This document shows positions 42,825 through 51,851 of a DNA stretch of 64,000 nt, one piece after another. Where the stretch lies: positions 1 to 64,000 of the forward strand of contig CAWICW010000007.1 of assembly GCA_963834685.1 (NCBI GenBank). The letters are read 5' to 3'. A model generated the notes under the pieces. It searched no databases. It was not told the DNA's origin and saw nothing but the letters and a program-made list of their open reading frames with translations. Made by a program: the position numbers and the translations under genes. The stretch comes from Palsa-504 sp963834685 (GTDB taxonomy: Bacteria; Actinomycetota; Actinomycetes; Streptosporangiales; Streptosporangiaceae). How positions within the stretch are numbered: position 1 is the first letter of the stretch; the number at the start of each line of letters is the position of its first letter.

Positions 42825-44162
42825 ATGGGCTCCCGCGCCAACGATCCGGCTACCGCCACCGGCTCCGCCTCTCAGGAACCCGGCACGGTTGCGGGCGCAC
42901 GGCGGCCGTCCGTTGCCGTCATCGGCGCCGGGGTCTCCGGCCTGACCGCGGCGTACCTCCTCTCCCGCACCCACGACCTCACCCTCTTCGAAGCCGAGGA
43001 CCGGCTCGGCGGCCACGCGCACACCCACGACGTCACGGACTCGGATGGGCGTCAGCACGCCGTCGACAGCGGGTTCATCGTCCACAACGACGCGACCTAC
43101 CCCTGGTTGCGCAAGCTGTTCGGCGAGCTGGACATCGAGGTGCGTCCCGCCGAGATGAGCATGAGCGTCCGCTGCGAGGGGTGCGGGCTGGAGTATGCCG
43201 GCGGCCGCGGGCTGCGCGGTGTATTCGCCCAGCCACGCCGTTTCATCGACCCCCGGTTCGTCCGGATGCTGTGGCACGTCAAGCGGTTCCGCCGGCATGC
43301 ATCGGCCTTCCTGCGGACGACCGACGACGAGAAGCTCACGACCTACGGCGAGTTCCTGGAGCGGGAGGGGTTCAGCGGCTACTTCATCGACCACTACGCC
43401 GTGCCGCTCGTCTCGTGCGTGTGGTCCGCCGGGCGGGAGACGACGCTGACCTACCCCGCGCGTTATCTGTTCCGGTTCCTCGACCATCACGGCATGCTCC
43501 GGGTCGGCGGGTCACCACAGTGGTACACCGTTGCCGGCGGGTCACGGGTCTACGTCGAGCGGCTCGCGGGGCTACTCAAGGACGTGCGCGCGGCCCATGC
43601 CGTCACCGACGTCACCCGGCGCGAGGATGGCGTGCAGATCCGGGACGTCACCGGGCAGGTCACCCGCGTGGACCGCGTCGTCATCGCGACCCATGCCGAT
43701 CAGGCCCTGGGCCTGCTCGCCGACCCGAGCGATGAGGAGGTCAGCACCCTCAAGGAGTTCGGCTACTCGCGCAACGTCACCGTGCTGCACACCGACAGCT
43801 CGGTCCTGCCAGACGCCGCGCGGGCCCAGGCGTGCTGGAACTACCGGATGATGTCCTGCGGCCGCCCCGGCCAGCCCGCCGTGGTGACGTACTGGATGAA
43901 CCGGCTCCAGGGCCACCGGGCCGCGCAGGAGTTCCTGGTCACGCTCAACGACCGCGAACGCCTCGACCCGGAGTCCATCGTGGCGACGATGAACTACGAA
44001 CACCCGATCTACACCCCCGAAGCGGTCCGCGCGCAGTCACGGCTGAACAGCCTGGCCACCAGCCGCACCGTATACGCGGGCGCCTACCACGGGTGGGGAT
44101 TCCACGAGGACGGGTGCCGCTCCGGCGTCGAGGCAGCCCGGCACTTCGGAGTGACCTGGTGA
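42825..44162 (+). CDS. FAD-dependent amine-oxidase-type oxidoreductase (COG2907-like)
   Basis: 445 residues, first gene of a five-gene operon. The FAD-binding motif VAVIGAGVSGLTAAYLLSRT and GGHAHTHDV are near the N-terminus, and CWNYRMMSCGRPGQPAVVTYW and the C-terminal VYAGAYHGWGFHEDGCRSG match the predicted NAD/FAD-binding proteins that are linked to DUF1365 and CFA-synthase genes in many bacteria. Substrate is unknown; an acyl-chain oxidation is plausible from its partners. No ribosome site is evident, and the ATG lies 12 bp from the operator. It overlaps the next gene by GTGA. Confidence 0.85.
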   Translation: MGSRANDPATATGSASQEPGTVAGARRPSVAVIGAGVSGLTAAYLLSRTHDLTLFEAEDRLGGHAHTHDVTDSDGRQHAVDSGFIVHNDATYPWLRKLFGELDIEVRPAEMSMSVRCEGCGLEYAGGRGLRGVFAQPRRFIDPRFVRMLWHVKRFRRHASAFLRTTDDEKLTTYGEFLEREGFSGYFIDHYAVPLVSCVWSAGRETTLTYPARYLFRFLDHHGMLRVGGSPQWYTVAGGSRVYVERLAGLLKDVRAAHAVTDVTRREDGVQIRDVTGQVTRVDRVVIATHADQALGLLADPSDEEVSTLKEFGYSRNVTVLHTDSSVLPDAARAQACWNYRMMSCGRPGQPAVVTYWMNRLQGHRAAQEFLVTLNDRERLDPESIVATMNYEHPIYTPEAVRAQSRLNSLATSRTVYAGAYHGWGFHEDGCRSGVEAARHFGVTW

Positions 44163-44938
44163 GCACGGCCTCGCTCACGCCGGCGTCCGCACCCGCCCGC
44201 GCACCGCGGCCCCCGCTGCCAGCCCTCGTCATCGGCCAGGTCACGCACCGGCGGCCCGGCCCAGTCCAGCACGCCTTCCGGCATCGGGTCTACCAGTGGC
44301 TGGTCGACCTGGACTGCCTCCCCCGCCAGCCTTGGCACCTGCGGGCGTTCGCGCAGTTCAGCAGCGCTGACCACCTCGGCGACCCTGGCCTGCCGATCAA
44401 GCGCAACATCGAGAACTACCTGGCGCTGAGCGGCATCGGCCTCGGTGACCGGGGCCGGGTTCTCATGCTGGCCAACGCCCGGGTCCTGGGCTACGTGTTC
44501 GACCCGCTCTCGGTCTTCTGGTGCTATGGCAGCGACGGGGTCCTCGTGTGCGTCGTCGCAGAGGTCCACAACACCTACGGCGAGCGGCACGCTTACCTCC
44601 TGCGGCCAGACCAGGCCGGGTCCGCCGTGACGGACAAGAGCTTGTACGTCTCCCCGTTCTTCGACGTCACCGGCAGCTACGAACTGGGGTTCACGCTGAC
44701 GCCGGACCTGGTCGCCACGACCGTGACGCTGCGACGCCACGATGCCGTGGCGTTCAGCGCGACCTTCCGGGGTCGGCCCGAGCCGGCGACGCGCGCCGCC
44801 CTGGGCCGCCGGCTCATCCGGCAGCCCCTCATGCCTCAGCGGATCTCGGCCCTGATCCGGGTGCACGGCATCTGGCTCTGGCTCCATCGCCTGCCCATCC
44901 GCTCCCGGCCACACCACATCCCACAGGAAGGGGTCTGA
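44159..44938 (+). CDS. DUF1365 family protein
   Basis: 259 residues from a GTG overlapping the previous stop. GQVTHRRPGPVQHAFRHRVYQWLVDLD, FDPLSVFWCYGSDG, VAEVHNTYGERHAYLL and KSLYVSPFFDVTGSYEL are the defining motifs of DUF1365 (COG3496). The family is nearly always found between a COG2907 oxidoreductase and a CFA-synthase-like enzyme, as here, so it probably acts on the same lipid, but no activity has been shown to my knowledge. No membrane segment or signal peptide. Confidence 0.88.
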   Translation: MSTASLTPASAPARAPRPPLPALVIGQVTHRRPGPVQHAFRHRVYQWLVDLDCLPRQPWHLRAFAQFSSADHLGDPGLPIKRNIENYLALSGIGLGDRGRVLMLANARVLGYVFDPLSVFWCYGSDGVLVCVVAEVHNTYGERHAYLLRPDQAGSAVTDKSLYVSPFFDVTGSYELGFTLTPDLVATTVTLRRHDAVAFSATFRGRPEPATRAALGRRLIRQPLMPQRISALIRVHGIWLWLHRLPIRSRPHHIPQEGV

Positions 44939-44940
44939 TC

Positions 44941-46188
44941 ATGACCGCCTCCGCCGCCATCAGGTGGCCCGCCGCCACCACCACACCACGGGCGCCGCTC
45001 AGGGCCGCCATCGCGCGGATCATCTTCGAACGTGCCGTACGGCGGGTCCCGGTCCGCGTCACCTACCCCGACGGCCGGGTGCTCGGAGCAGGATCGCCGG
45101 CCTCGCCCGAGTTCGCGATCGTTCGCCCCGCGGCGTTCTTCGCCCGGCTGGGCCGCGACGCGAAGGTCGGGTTCGGGGAGACCTACATGGCCGGGGACTG
45201 GCGGGCCGGACCCGGCACCGACCTGGCCGATCTGCTGACCCCCTTCGCCTCGCAGCTGACCACGCTGATTCCCCCGGCACTGCAGCGGCTGCGTGTCTTC
45301 GTCGACCGGCGCGTCCCCCGCGAGCAGGAGAACACCCTTGATGGTTCGCGCAGCAACATCGCCGCTCACTACGACCTGAGCAACGACCTCTTCGCCGCCT
45401 TCCTGGACCCGACGATGAGCTACTCCTCGGCCTGGTTCGATCAGAGCGAGCCCGTGGAGACCGCAACCCGGCTCGAGGACGCGCAGCGGCGCAAGATCGA
45501 CGGCATCCTCGACCTCGCGGGCGTCCAGGCCGGCACCCGCGTGCTGGAGATCGGATCGGGGTGGGGGTCGCTTGCCATCCGCGCCGCGCAGCGCGGTGCC
45601 CGCGTCACGACGATCACCTTGTCCCGCGAGCAGATGCGGCTGGCCCGTGAGCGGGTGGAATCCGCAGGCCTGTCCGGGCTCGTCGAGGTGCGGGTCCAGG
45701 ACTACCGCGAGGTCAACGGCCAGTACGACGCCGTCGTCAGCGTCGAGATGATCGAGGCCGTCGGGGAGGCCTACTGGCCCGCCTACTTCGCAGCCCTTGA
45801 CCGGCTACTCGCTCCCGGCGGCCGGGTCGCCATCCAGACCATCACCATGGACCACGACCGTTTCCTCGGCACCCGGCGCAGCTTCAGCTGGATCCAGAAG
45901 TACATCTTCCCCGGCGGCATCATCCCGTCCCTGCAGGCGATCGACGACACCCTCGCGGCCCACACCACGCTGCGCGTGACGTGGCACCGCGAGCTCCGGC
46001 CGCACTACGCCCGGACGCTGCGCCTGTGGCGGGAAAGCTTCCGCGACCAGTGGCCCCGCATCCATGCCCAGGGCTTCGACGAGACCTTCCGCCGCATGTG
46101 GGAGCTCTACCTCGCCTACAGCGAGGCCGGCTTCCGCAGCGGCTACCTCGGCGTAAGCCAGCTCCAGATGACCAGGAGGCCGGCATGA
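44941..46188 (+). CDS. cyclopropane-fatty-acyl-phospholipid synthase-like methyltransferase
   Basis: 415 residues, SAM-dependent C1 transfer to unsaturated acyl chains of phospholipids. FGETYMAGDW (N-terminal lipid domain), NIAAHYDLSNDLFAAFLDPTMSYSSAWF, the SAM motif VLEIGSGWGSLAIRAA, and VSVEMIEAVGEAYW with QTITMDHDRF and YIFPGGIIPS give a full-length CFA/mycolic-acid-cyclase fold. Product may be a cyclopropane, methyl or furan-precursor fatty acid; the ring type cannot be read. The ATG starts 2 bp after the DUF1365 stop and the end overlaps the SDR by 4 bp. Confidence 0.9.
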   Translation: MTASAAIRWPAATTTPRAPLRAAIARIIFERAVRRVPVRVTYPDGRVLGAGSPASPEFAIVRPAAFFARLGRDAKVGFGETYMAGDWRAGPGTDLADLLTPFASQLTTLIPPALQRLRVFVDRRVPREQENTLDGSRSNIAAHYDLSNDLFAAFLDPTMSYSSAWFDQSEPVETATRLEDAQRRKIDGILDLAGVQAGTRVLEIGSGWGSLAIRAAQRGARVTTITLSREQMRLARERVESAGLSGLVEVRVQDYREVNGQYDAVVSVEMIEAVGEAYWPAYFAALDRLLAPGGRVAIQTITMDHDRFLGTRRSFSWIQKYIFPGGIIPSLQAIDDTLAAHTTLRVTWHRELRPHYARTLRLWRESFRDQWPRIHAQGFDETFRRMWELYLAYSEAGFRSGYLGVSQLQMTRRPA

Positions 46189-46985
46189 AGCTCGAGGGCA
46201 AGGTCGCCTGGGTCGTCGGCGCCTCGAGCGGAATCGGCGCCGCCGTGGCACGCGAACTCCTGCGCCGTGGCGCCACCGTTGCGATCTCGGCCCGGCGCGA
46301 AGAGCAGCTCCACGATGTAGCGGGCGGGCACATGCTCGTCCTCCCCGCCGACGTCACCGACGCCGCGTCGGTCGCGGCCGCTGCCGCGCGAGTCCGGCAG
46401 GAGCTGGGCCCGATCGACCTTGCCGTGCTATCCGCCGGCTACTGGAAGCAGATGGACCCGGCGGACTGGGACACCGACGTCTTCGACCAGCACATCCGGG
46501 TCAACCTCGCCGGGATGAGCAACTCCATCGCAGCCGTGCTGCCCGGCATGCTGCAACGGCACCACGGCGTCATCGCCGGCGTCGCGTCCGTGGCCGGCTA
46601 CCGCGGGCTGGCCGGCGCCGAAGCCTACGGCGCCACCAAGGCGGCCCAGATCAACCTGCTCGAGTCCCTGCGCGTCCACCTCGCCCGGACCGGGGTGCAG
46701 GTCACGACTGTCTGCCCCGGCTTCGTCCGCACCGACCTCACGGCCGGCAACCCCTTCCCCATGCCCTTCATCATCGACGCCGGCCAGGCCGCACGATCCA
46801 TCTGCGACGGACTGGAGCGTGAGCGCACCGAGATCGCCTTCCCCGCCCCGATGGCCCTGCTGATGAAGACCGCGCGCCTTGTCCCCGTCCGCGTCTGGAC
46901 GGCCCTGTGGAAAAGCACCTCGCTGCCTGACACCCGTCCGGCCGAACACCGCGGCCGAGACCACCCGAAGCAAAGGACACCATGA
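46185..46985 (+). CDS. short-chain dehydrogenase/reductase
   Basis: 266 residues. N-terminal cofactor motif VGASSGIGAAVARELLRRG, NNAG-like VLSAGYW, catalytic Ser in GVASVAGYRG and the YGATK (YxxxK) active site are all present, followed by TVCPGFVRTDLT. A C-terminal hydrophobic/amphipathic piece (ALLMKTARLVPVRVWTALWKS) may attach to membrane. Probably reduces or oxidises a product of the operon. Overlaps both neighbours by 4 bp. Confidence 0.9.
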   Translation: MKLEGKVAWVVGASSGIGAAVARELLRRGATVAISARREEQLHDVAGGHMLVLPADVTDAASVAAAAARVRQELGPIDLAVLSAGYWKQMDPADWDTDVFDQHIRVNLAGMSNSIAAVLPGMLQRHHGVIAGVASVAGYRGLAGAEAYGATKAAQINLLESLRVHLARTGVQVTTVCPGFVRTDLTAGNPFPMPFIIDAGQAARSICDGLERERTEIAFPAPMALLMKTARLVPVRVWTALWKSTSLPDTRPAEHRGRDHPKQRTP

Positions 46986-47410
46986 AACTGCTCAAGACCG
47001 TCGTCGCCGAAAAACCCCTGGACGCGGTGTTCGGCTACCTCTCCGACTTCACTACGACCACTGACTGGGACCCGGGCACGGTGACCACCGTGCGCCGGCA
47101 CGGCAACGGCGGAGTCGGCACCACCTATCTCAACACCTCAACATTTCTCGGCCGGACGACCCAGCTGACCTACCTAGTCGAGGAACTGGTAGACCAGAAA
47201 CTCATTCAACTTCGCGGGGAGAACAAGACCGTCATCGCCGTAGACACCCTGACCTTCCGGCCCGTGGCGCCCGGAACCGAGGTAACCTACGCCGCCGAGT
47301 TCACCTTCAAAGGCCTATCGCGCATCATCGCCCCACTGCTCAAGCCTGCGTTCGAACGCCTCGGCAACGAAGCCGAAGCCGGCCTGCGCAAGGCGCTGAA
47401 CCGACTCTGA
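46982..47410 (+). CDS. SRPBCC-fold (polyketide cyclase/START-like) protein
   Basis: 142 residues. The opening (LLKTVVAEKPLDAVFGYLSDFTTTTDWDPG) and the long C-terminal amphipathic helix (RIIAPLLKPAFERLGNEAEAGLRKAL) are typical of the lipid-binding SRPBCC fold, which has a hydrophobic cavity. Last gene of the CarH-controlled operon (ATGA overlap), perhaps a carrier or chaperone for the modified lipid. Confidence 0.82.
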   Translation: MKLLKTVVAEKPLDAVFGYLSDFTTTTDWDPGTVTTVRRHGNGGVGTTYLNTSTFLGRTTQLTYLVEELVDQKLIQLRGENKTVIAVDTLTFRPVAPGTEVTYAAEFTFKGLSRIIAPLLKPAFERLGNEAEAGLRKALNRL

Positions 47411-47573
47411 CCAAGGTAGTCCCAAACTCGCCGCCCGCCTCGTCCACGCCTGTCAGCGGCCAGCTCCGGATCACCCGGCATCGGTGGATGAGGCATCCTC
47501 CTCAGGGTCATCATGGTTGCGTTGTGATCACGTGGCCCGGTTTCGCCTGGCGCGACCGGGGCACACCACGGCC

Positions 47574-48038
47574 ATGAGGACGACGATCGTCACCGTCGGC
47601 GCCGTAGCGGCCACCGCGGCGATCGGCGGTGTCGCGGCCGACCCCGGGTCCGACTGGTATCGCAGTCTGCGCAAGCCCCGGTGGCAGCCTCCGCCTCCGG
47701 CCTACGCGCTGGTCTGGACGCCGCTGTATGTGACCATCGCTTACGCAGCCGCCAGGGCGCTCACACGCGCCCAGAGCCGCGATCGCACCCGCCTTGCCGG
47801 CGGCCTGATCCTTGACCTGGCGCTCAACGCTGCCTGGACGCCATTGTTCTTCCGCGCTCGCCGGCCTCGCGCCGCGCTGGCCGAGATCGCCTGCCTCAAC
47901 GTCGCCAACGTGCTGCTGATCCGCCAGACGTGGCGGGCTGACCGGACGGCGGCGGTCCTGCTGGTGCCCTACGCCGGCTGGACCGTGTTCGCCACCGCGC
48001 TGAACGCCGAGATCGTCCGGCTGAACCCCAGCGCCTGA
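47574..48038 (+). CDS. TspO/MBR family membrane protein
   Basis: 154 residues from the ATG at 47574, with five hydrophobic segments. WYRSLRKPRWQPPPPAYALVWTPLY is the family signature, and LDLALNAAWTPLFF and ARRPRAALAEIACLNVANVLLI follow in order. TspO proteins bind tetrapyrroles (haem, protoporphyrin) and cholesterol and are involved in light/oxygen responses in Rhodobacter. It is 163 bp after the lipid operon and has no visible CarH repeats of its own. Confidence 0.88.
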   Translation: MRTTIVTVGAVAATAAIGGVAADPGSDWYRSLRKPRWQPPPPAYALVWTPLYVTIAYAAARALTRAQSRDRTRLAGGLILDLALNAAWTPLFFRARRPRAALAEIACLNVANVLLIRQTWRADRTAAVLLVPYAGWTVFATALNAEIVRLNPSA

Positions 48039-48239
48039 GTCAGGAAGACCCCAGGCCACGGGCTCCACGCAAACGCAACCACCCGTCCGTGCCAGCAGCC
48101 GCGCTCACGCTGCGCCGGGACCTGCCGACCAGGCGGGCCGCACCGATCGGCGGCTATACGTGCCATGTGCCGGTGTTGCCTGGAGCGATCGGCTGGATCG
48201 TCGGTGCGGAGTCGCCGCCGTCTGACCTGCCGGGTATGG

Positions 48240-48440
48240 AGAGGGTGGCAGTCGGTGTAACCGCTCCTGCCGGCCCGTCCGTGGCCGGGCGTGTTCCTGT
48301 CCGTGACGCGCGTGAGCTCGCTGTAGGCCTAGAGCTGCGGGAGCGGGCAGCCCGGGACCGCACCTCGCAGCACATATCCGCTGGTCAGCGGCGTTTGACT
48401 CGGATAGAAGGAGAGCGGTCTGACCGGAAATCACCTTACG
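48240..48440. repeat. decayed island-end sequence
   Basis: GTGTAACCGCTCCTGCCGGC (48255) and CCGCTGGTCAGCGGC (near 48380), followed by GGAGAGCGGTCTG, resemble the sequence just before att copy 3 (GTAACCGCTCCCGCCGCC and GTGCTGGTCAGCGGC at 55.26-55.40 kb). The tRNA match breaks off after GCGGTCTG, so a third, ruined end is suggested inside island 2. The rest of 48039-48509 holds no gene. Confidence 0.5.
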
Positions 48441-48509
48441 TAAATGAGCGTATGACGACGGGACCCGGGCCTGGTGCGGTGATCGGGCCTGGTCAGGAAC
48501 GTATGGGGT

Positions 48510-49345
48510 TTACGCGGCCTTGGTGATGGTGACGTCGAACCCGAGCGCTTGAATTTGCCGGATGTGGTTCTTCAGCTTGCGGCCGGTGTCGAGGCGCGCC
48601 TGGTAGTAGCCGTAGCCCAGGTCGGTGAACCGGGCTTCGGGGTCGGACAGCAGGTGCCAGATGATGACCAGGATGGACCGGGCGACGGCGACCTGGGCCT
48701 TGGCCTTGCCGCGGCGGCGGGCGATCCTGTTGAACCGCTCGCCGAGGAACGTATCGGTGCGCGGCGCCGATGGCGGCCTGGCCGAGGGCCCCGCGCAGGT
48801 AGGCGTTTCCCTGGCCCTTCTTCCCGGCCCGGGTGCGGGGCCCGGACTGGCGGGCGGACGGGCACAGCCCGGCCCAGGACACCAGGTGGGCGGCGGTGGG
48901 GAACCGGCTCATGTCCAGGCCCACCTCGGCGATGATGGTGCGGGCCTGGTCCTCGCGGATGCCGGGGATCTGCGCCAGCCTGGCCACCGCGTTCAGCGCC
49001 GGGGCGTCCGGGCCGGCGCTGGCGTCCGGGCCGGTGGTCCCGTCCGCGTTGATGCCCCAGGCGGCGGGCATCGCCGCGGCCAGCTCGGCTGCCCGTGCGG
49101 ACAGCCGGGCGATCCGGTCGTCGAGGAAGGCGATCTGCTCGAGCAGCATCCCGGCCAGCTCGCCGTGGTGGTCGTCGAACATGCCGTCCAGGGCCTGGAC
49201 CAGGTCGTCGTGCTTGGCCTTCATCTTCCCGCGGGCCAGCCCGGCCAGCGTCTTCGGGTCGCGCTGGCCGGCGATCATGGCCTTGATCATGTCCTGCGCC
49301 GACAAGGTGGTCAGCTTGCTGGCCACGGACGACACCTTCACCAGG
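48510..49345 (-). pseudogene. IS110-family transposase, C-terminal fragment
   Basis: The minus strand encodes SKLTTLSAQDMIKAMIAGQR through IPGIREDQARTIIAEVGLDM and LVSWAGLCPSARQSGPRTRA, the transposase_20 domain of IS110. At about 48760 a one-base change shifts the frame, after which TDTFLGERFNRIARRRGKAK and LGYGYYQARLDTGRKLKNHI follow to a TAA at 48510. The DEDD catalytic half is missing; the 5' side is joined at about 49345 to the end of an integrase fragment. Confidence 0.82.
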
Positions 49346-50123
49346 GCGCGCGCGGTCGGTGCAACCGCTGGCTTTCCACGGACGGGCACGGACCACATCC
49401 TGCGGGCAGCCCGAGGACCTGGCCGATCTGCTGGTTGAGGAGGTCGGCCTGGCCATGGATGCAGTGGCTGTACACGGTGAGCAGGACCGCGACGCTGTGC
49501 CCGGCCCGGGCAGCGATCTGGGCGGGGTCCCCTCCGGCATTCAGCCACAGCGACAAGGCGGCGTGACGCAGATCGCAGGGGCGCCGGGCGAGCCCGCTAG
49601 CGGCCAGCTCGGGCCCGAGGGCGAGAGCGCGGGCGGAGTGCCAGGCACGGCCGTAGACCGATTCGCTGAGCGGCCCGCCGCGGGTTCCCCGGAACAGTCG
49701 GCCGTCGGGTGCGGTGCCGTAGGTTGTGAAGTGCGCACGGAGCATGGCGACCAGCACCGGAGGGAACCGGGACACGCGGATCACGAGCTTGCGAATCGCG
49801 GCTGCCGTAGGCTGCTGTCCGGGACGCCGTCGGCTTGTGTAGTCCCATCTGCGGGTGACCGGCCGCCGATGCCAGGTGAGCAGCGTTGCCGGGGTCACCT
49901 TGAACCCCTCGTCCCACCGGCGGCGCGGAACCAGTCGTGACAGTGATGCCAGCCACAGCCGGTCGCCCGGCTGGTAGCGGACCCGCCCGGTCTGACGGCG
50001 AAGCACCGCGTTCTCGTGCCGGAGCACCAGGAGCTCGGCATCCTTGGACACCTGGTGCCGGGTCAGCATCATCAGACAGCCGAGCAGACAACGTACGAGC
50101 AGGTAGACGACCGAGATGATCAC
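49338..50123 (-). pseudogene. chimaeric frame: transposase N-terminus fused to tyrosine-integrase C-terminus
   Basis: A 261-codon open frame made of two unrelated parts. Residues 1-~117 (VSKDAELLVLRHENAVLRRQ, YQPGDRLWLASLSRLVPRRR, VTPATLLTWHRR, YTSRRRPGQQPTAAAIRKLV) are the start of an actinobacterial IS3/IS481-like transposase. Residues ~118-245 are the catalytic end of a phage-type tyrosine recombinase: DLRHAALSLWLNAGGDPAQI (Arg), GHS (His) and the VYSHCI nucleophile Tyr. The first catalytic Arg and the DNA-binding arm are lost. The join near 49770 is in frame by chance. This is the only integrase trace in the islands. Confidence 0.8.
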
Positions 50124-50412
50124 TCAGGATGATCCCCAGCTGGGAGGTCCGACTAGGCCAGATCCAGCAATCGAGCCTCACAGGCGGGTCGCCGGTCCCG
50201 TTGGTGATCGACGGCTGCCACCGCCTGTACAAGGCGGCCAGGCTCGGCCGCGAGCACGAGCCTCGCTCCTGCTTACGCCGCCGAGACCCGGCCATCCGCC
50301 ACGATGCAAGCCTCGGCCCCACCCGCCGCCCCGCGCGACGGCCAGCCCGGGTCCCGCCTCCCGCGGGGGACCTAACCTGGTCTGCTCGGTTTGAGCGCGC
50401 TAGCGTGACGCC

Positions 50413-50988
50413 ATGACGCTGAGCGCCTATTTCGCCGCCGCTGGCGAACACCAGCAACTGGCCTGGATGAGCGGCTCGACCCTGGAAGTCCTAGTGGACT
50501 CGGCCGTCAGCAACGGTCAGGTGCTCATCATGCGAAGCGACACCGCTCGGGGAAACGCGGTTCCGGTCCATGTCCACCAGCGAGAGGACGAGATCTTCCT
50601 GCTCCTCAACGGCGCTTTGACGGTCTGGGCCGGTGACCAGCGACGAGAACTCTCTGGCGGCGGCGTCGCCGTCCTGCCGAAGGGCGTTCCCTATACCTAC
50701 TTCGTCACCTCCCAGATCGCAACCATCCTGGAGGTCATCGCCCCTGGCGGATTGGAGCAAGCCTTCCGGGAAGCAGGGTGGGATCTACGTACCCCGGCGC
50801 CTGATGGCTGGGCCTGTACGCCCTATGCGGTGGCCACGGCCATGGCCAAGGTGGGCTGCACGATCCTGGGACCACCGCCCAGCAGCGCCCGTGATAACCC
50901 GGTTGCTCCGCGAAGCCCGTCATACCACGCCCGACCTCATGTGCCCCTGCCCGGACCGGCCGCAAGGTCTGCGTCGTTTGTACGTTAG
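50413..50988 (+). CDS. cupin-domain protein (possible truncated C-terminus)
   Basis: 191 residues. The cupin motifs are HVHQREDEIFLLLNGALTVW (motif 1, with His/His/Glu ligands) and GGVAVLPKGVPYTYF (motif 2), like quercetin-dioxygenase-type cupins. After VGCTILGPPP, where relatives normally end, the frame runs on for about 35 residues of low-complexity sequence, so a frameshift or readthrough is likely near 50880. Substrate unknown. Confidence 0.75.
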   Translation: MTLSAYFAAAGEHQQLAWMSGSTLEVLVDSAVSNGQVLIMRSDTARGNAVPVHVHQREDEIFLLLNGALTVWAGDQRRELSGGGVAVLPKGVPYTYFVTSQIATILEVIAPGGLEQAFREAGWDLRTPAPDGWACTPYAVATAMAKVGCTILGPPPSSARDNPVAPRSPSYHARPHVPLPGPAARSASFVR

Positions 50989-51851
50989 TGACGCTGCCCG
51001 CATGCTTCTAAGTCTTCGGACGTGCGTTCGCGGTGGGTCAGCGTGGTCTGTGACCTGGAGCCGCGGCCTGGTCCGGTCCTTTGCGGACGCCCTCGAACCG
51101 CGGCAAATGAGCCAGAACTGAGACCAGCTTGGCCCTGCCCTTAAGGTTTTCAAGAGCGTCGGTGGCTTGGCTGTCCGGCAGCGTTGCTACCTGGGCTTTC
51201 AGTGGCCGTGCTCGCCGCGGCACTCAAGATCATCTCGTGTATATCCCGCGTGCCGTCCAGTGCCCTGTCCGCTAGATGGCCGCCGAGCATCTGTTCCGCA
51301 GACCGGTGCCGCACGTCCAGCCAGTCCGTCTCAATCCGTACCCGCAGGTCAGCGTTCTGCCGGGTGTCCGGCATAGATGCCATAGCAGCGCCGGGGTGGA
51401 CAAGTGGAAAGCCATCTCGTGATCGCTCCGTTACCCGCGCGCCGGGCGGCTTGCCGTGCCCGCCGTCGCCGGCTCCTCCGGGCAGCACCAGCCGTCGCTC
51501 GGCGTGCTGGGCGGCTTGGGCGCGGATACGGTGCCGAAGGTGCGCAGCACGACGATGAAGGCCGCCACGACGATGGCAGCGACCAGACCCGAGACGTAGG
51601 CACTCGCGTCGACGGCGCCGCCGGTCCGCCACAGTGGTCCGGTTCCGCTCGCCTTCCCCGCATGGCAGGACCGGCGAGTGAGCTGCTGGCTAAGGGCCCG
51701 CAGCCCGCCAGCCCGAATCGGGCGGCTCCTGCGAGCTTTCCTGTGGCTGAGCCTCCGCTAGCTTGGGTACTGCCGACTTATCACTAACTGGTAGATGCCG
51801 GAGGTGCTCGGGTGCCGGTTGACCAAGGTAGCGCCAGGATACGCGGCCGTC
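50989..51851. other. gene-free stretch in island 2
   Basis: No supported gene. The minus strand at about 51460-51620 has a hydrophobic frame (VSGLVAAIVVAAFIVVLRTF) without a start codon, and another with VRIETDWLDVRHRSAEQMLG near 51310; both look like remnants. Confidence 0.35.
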
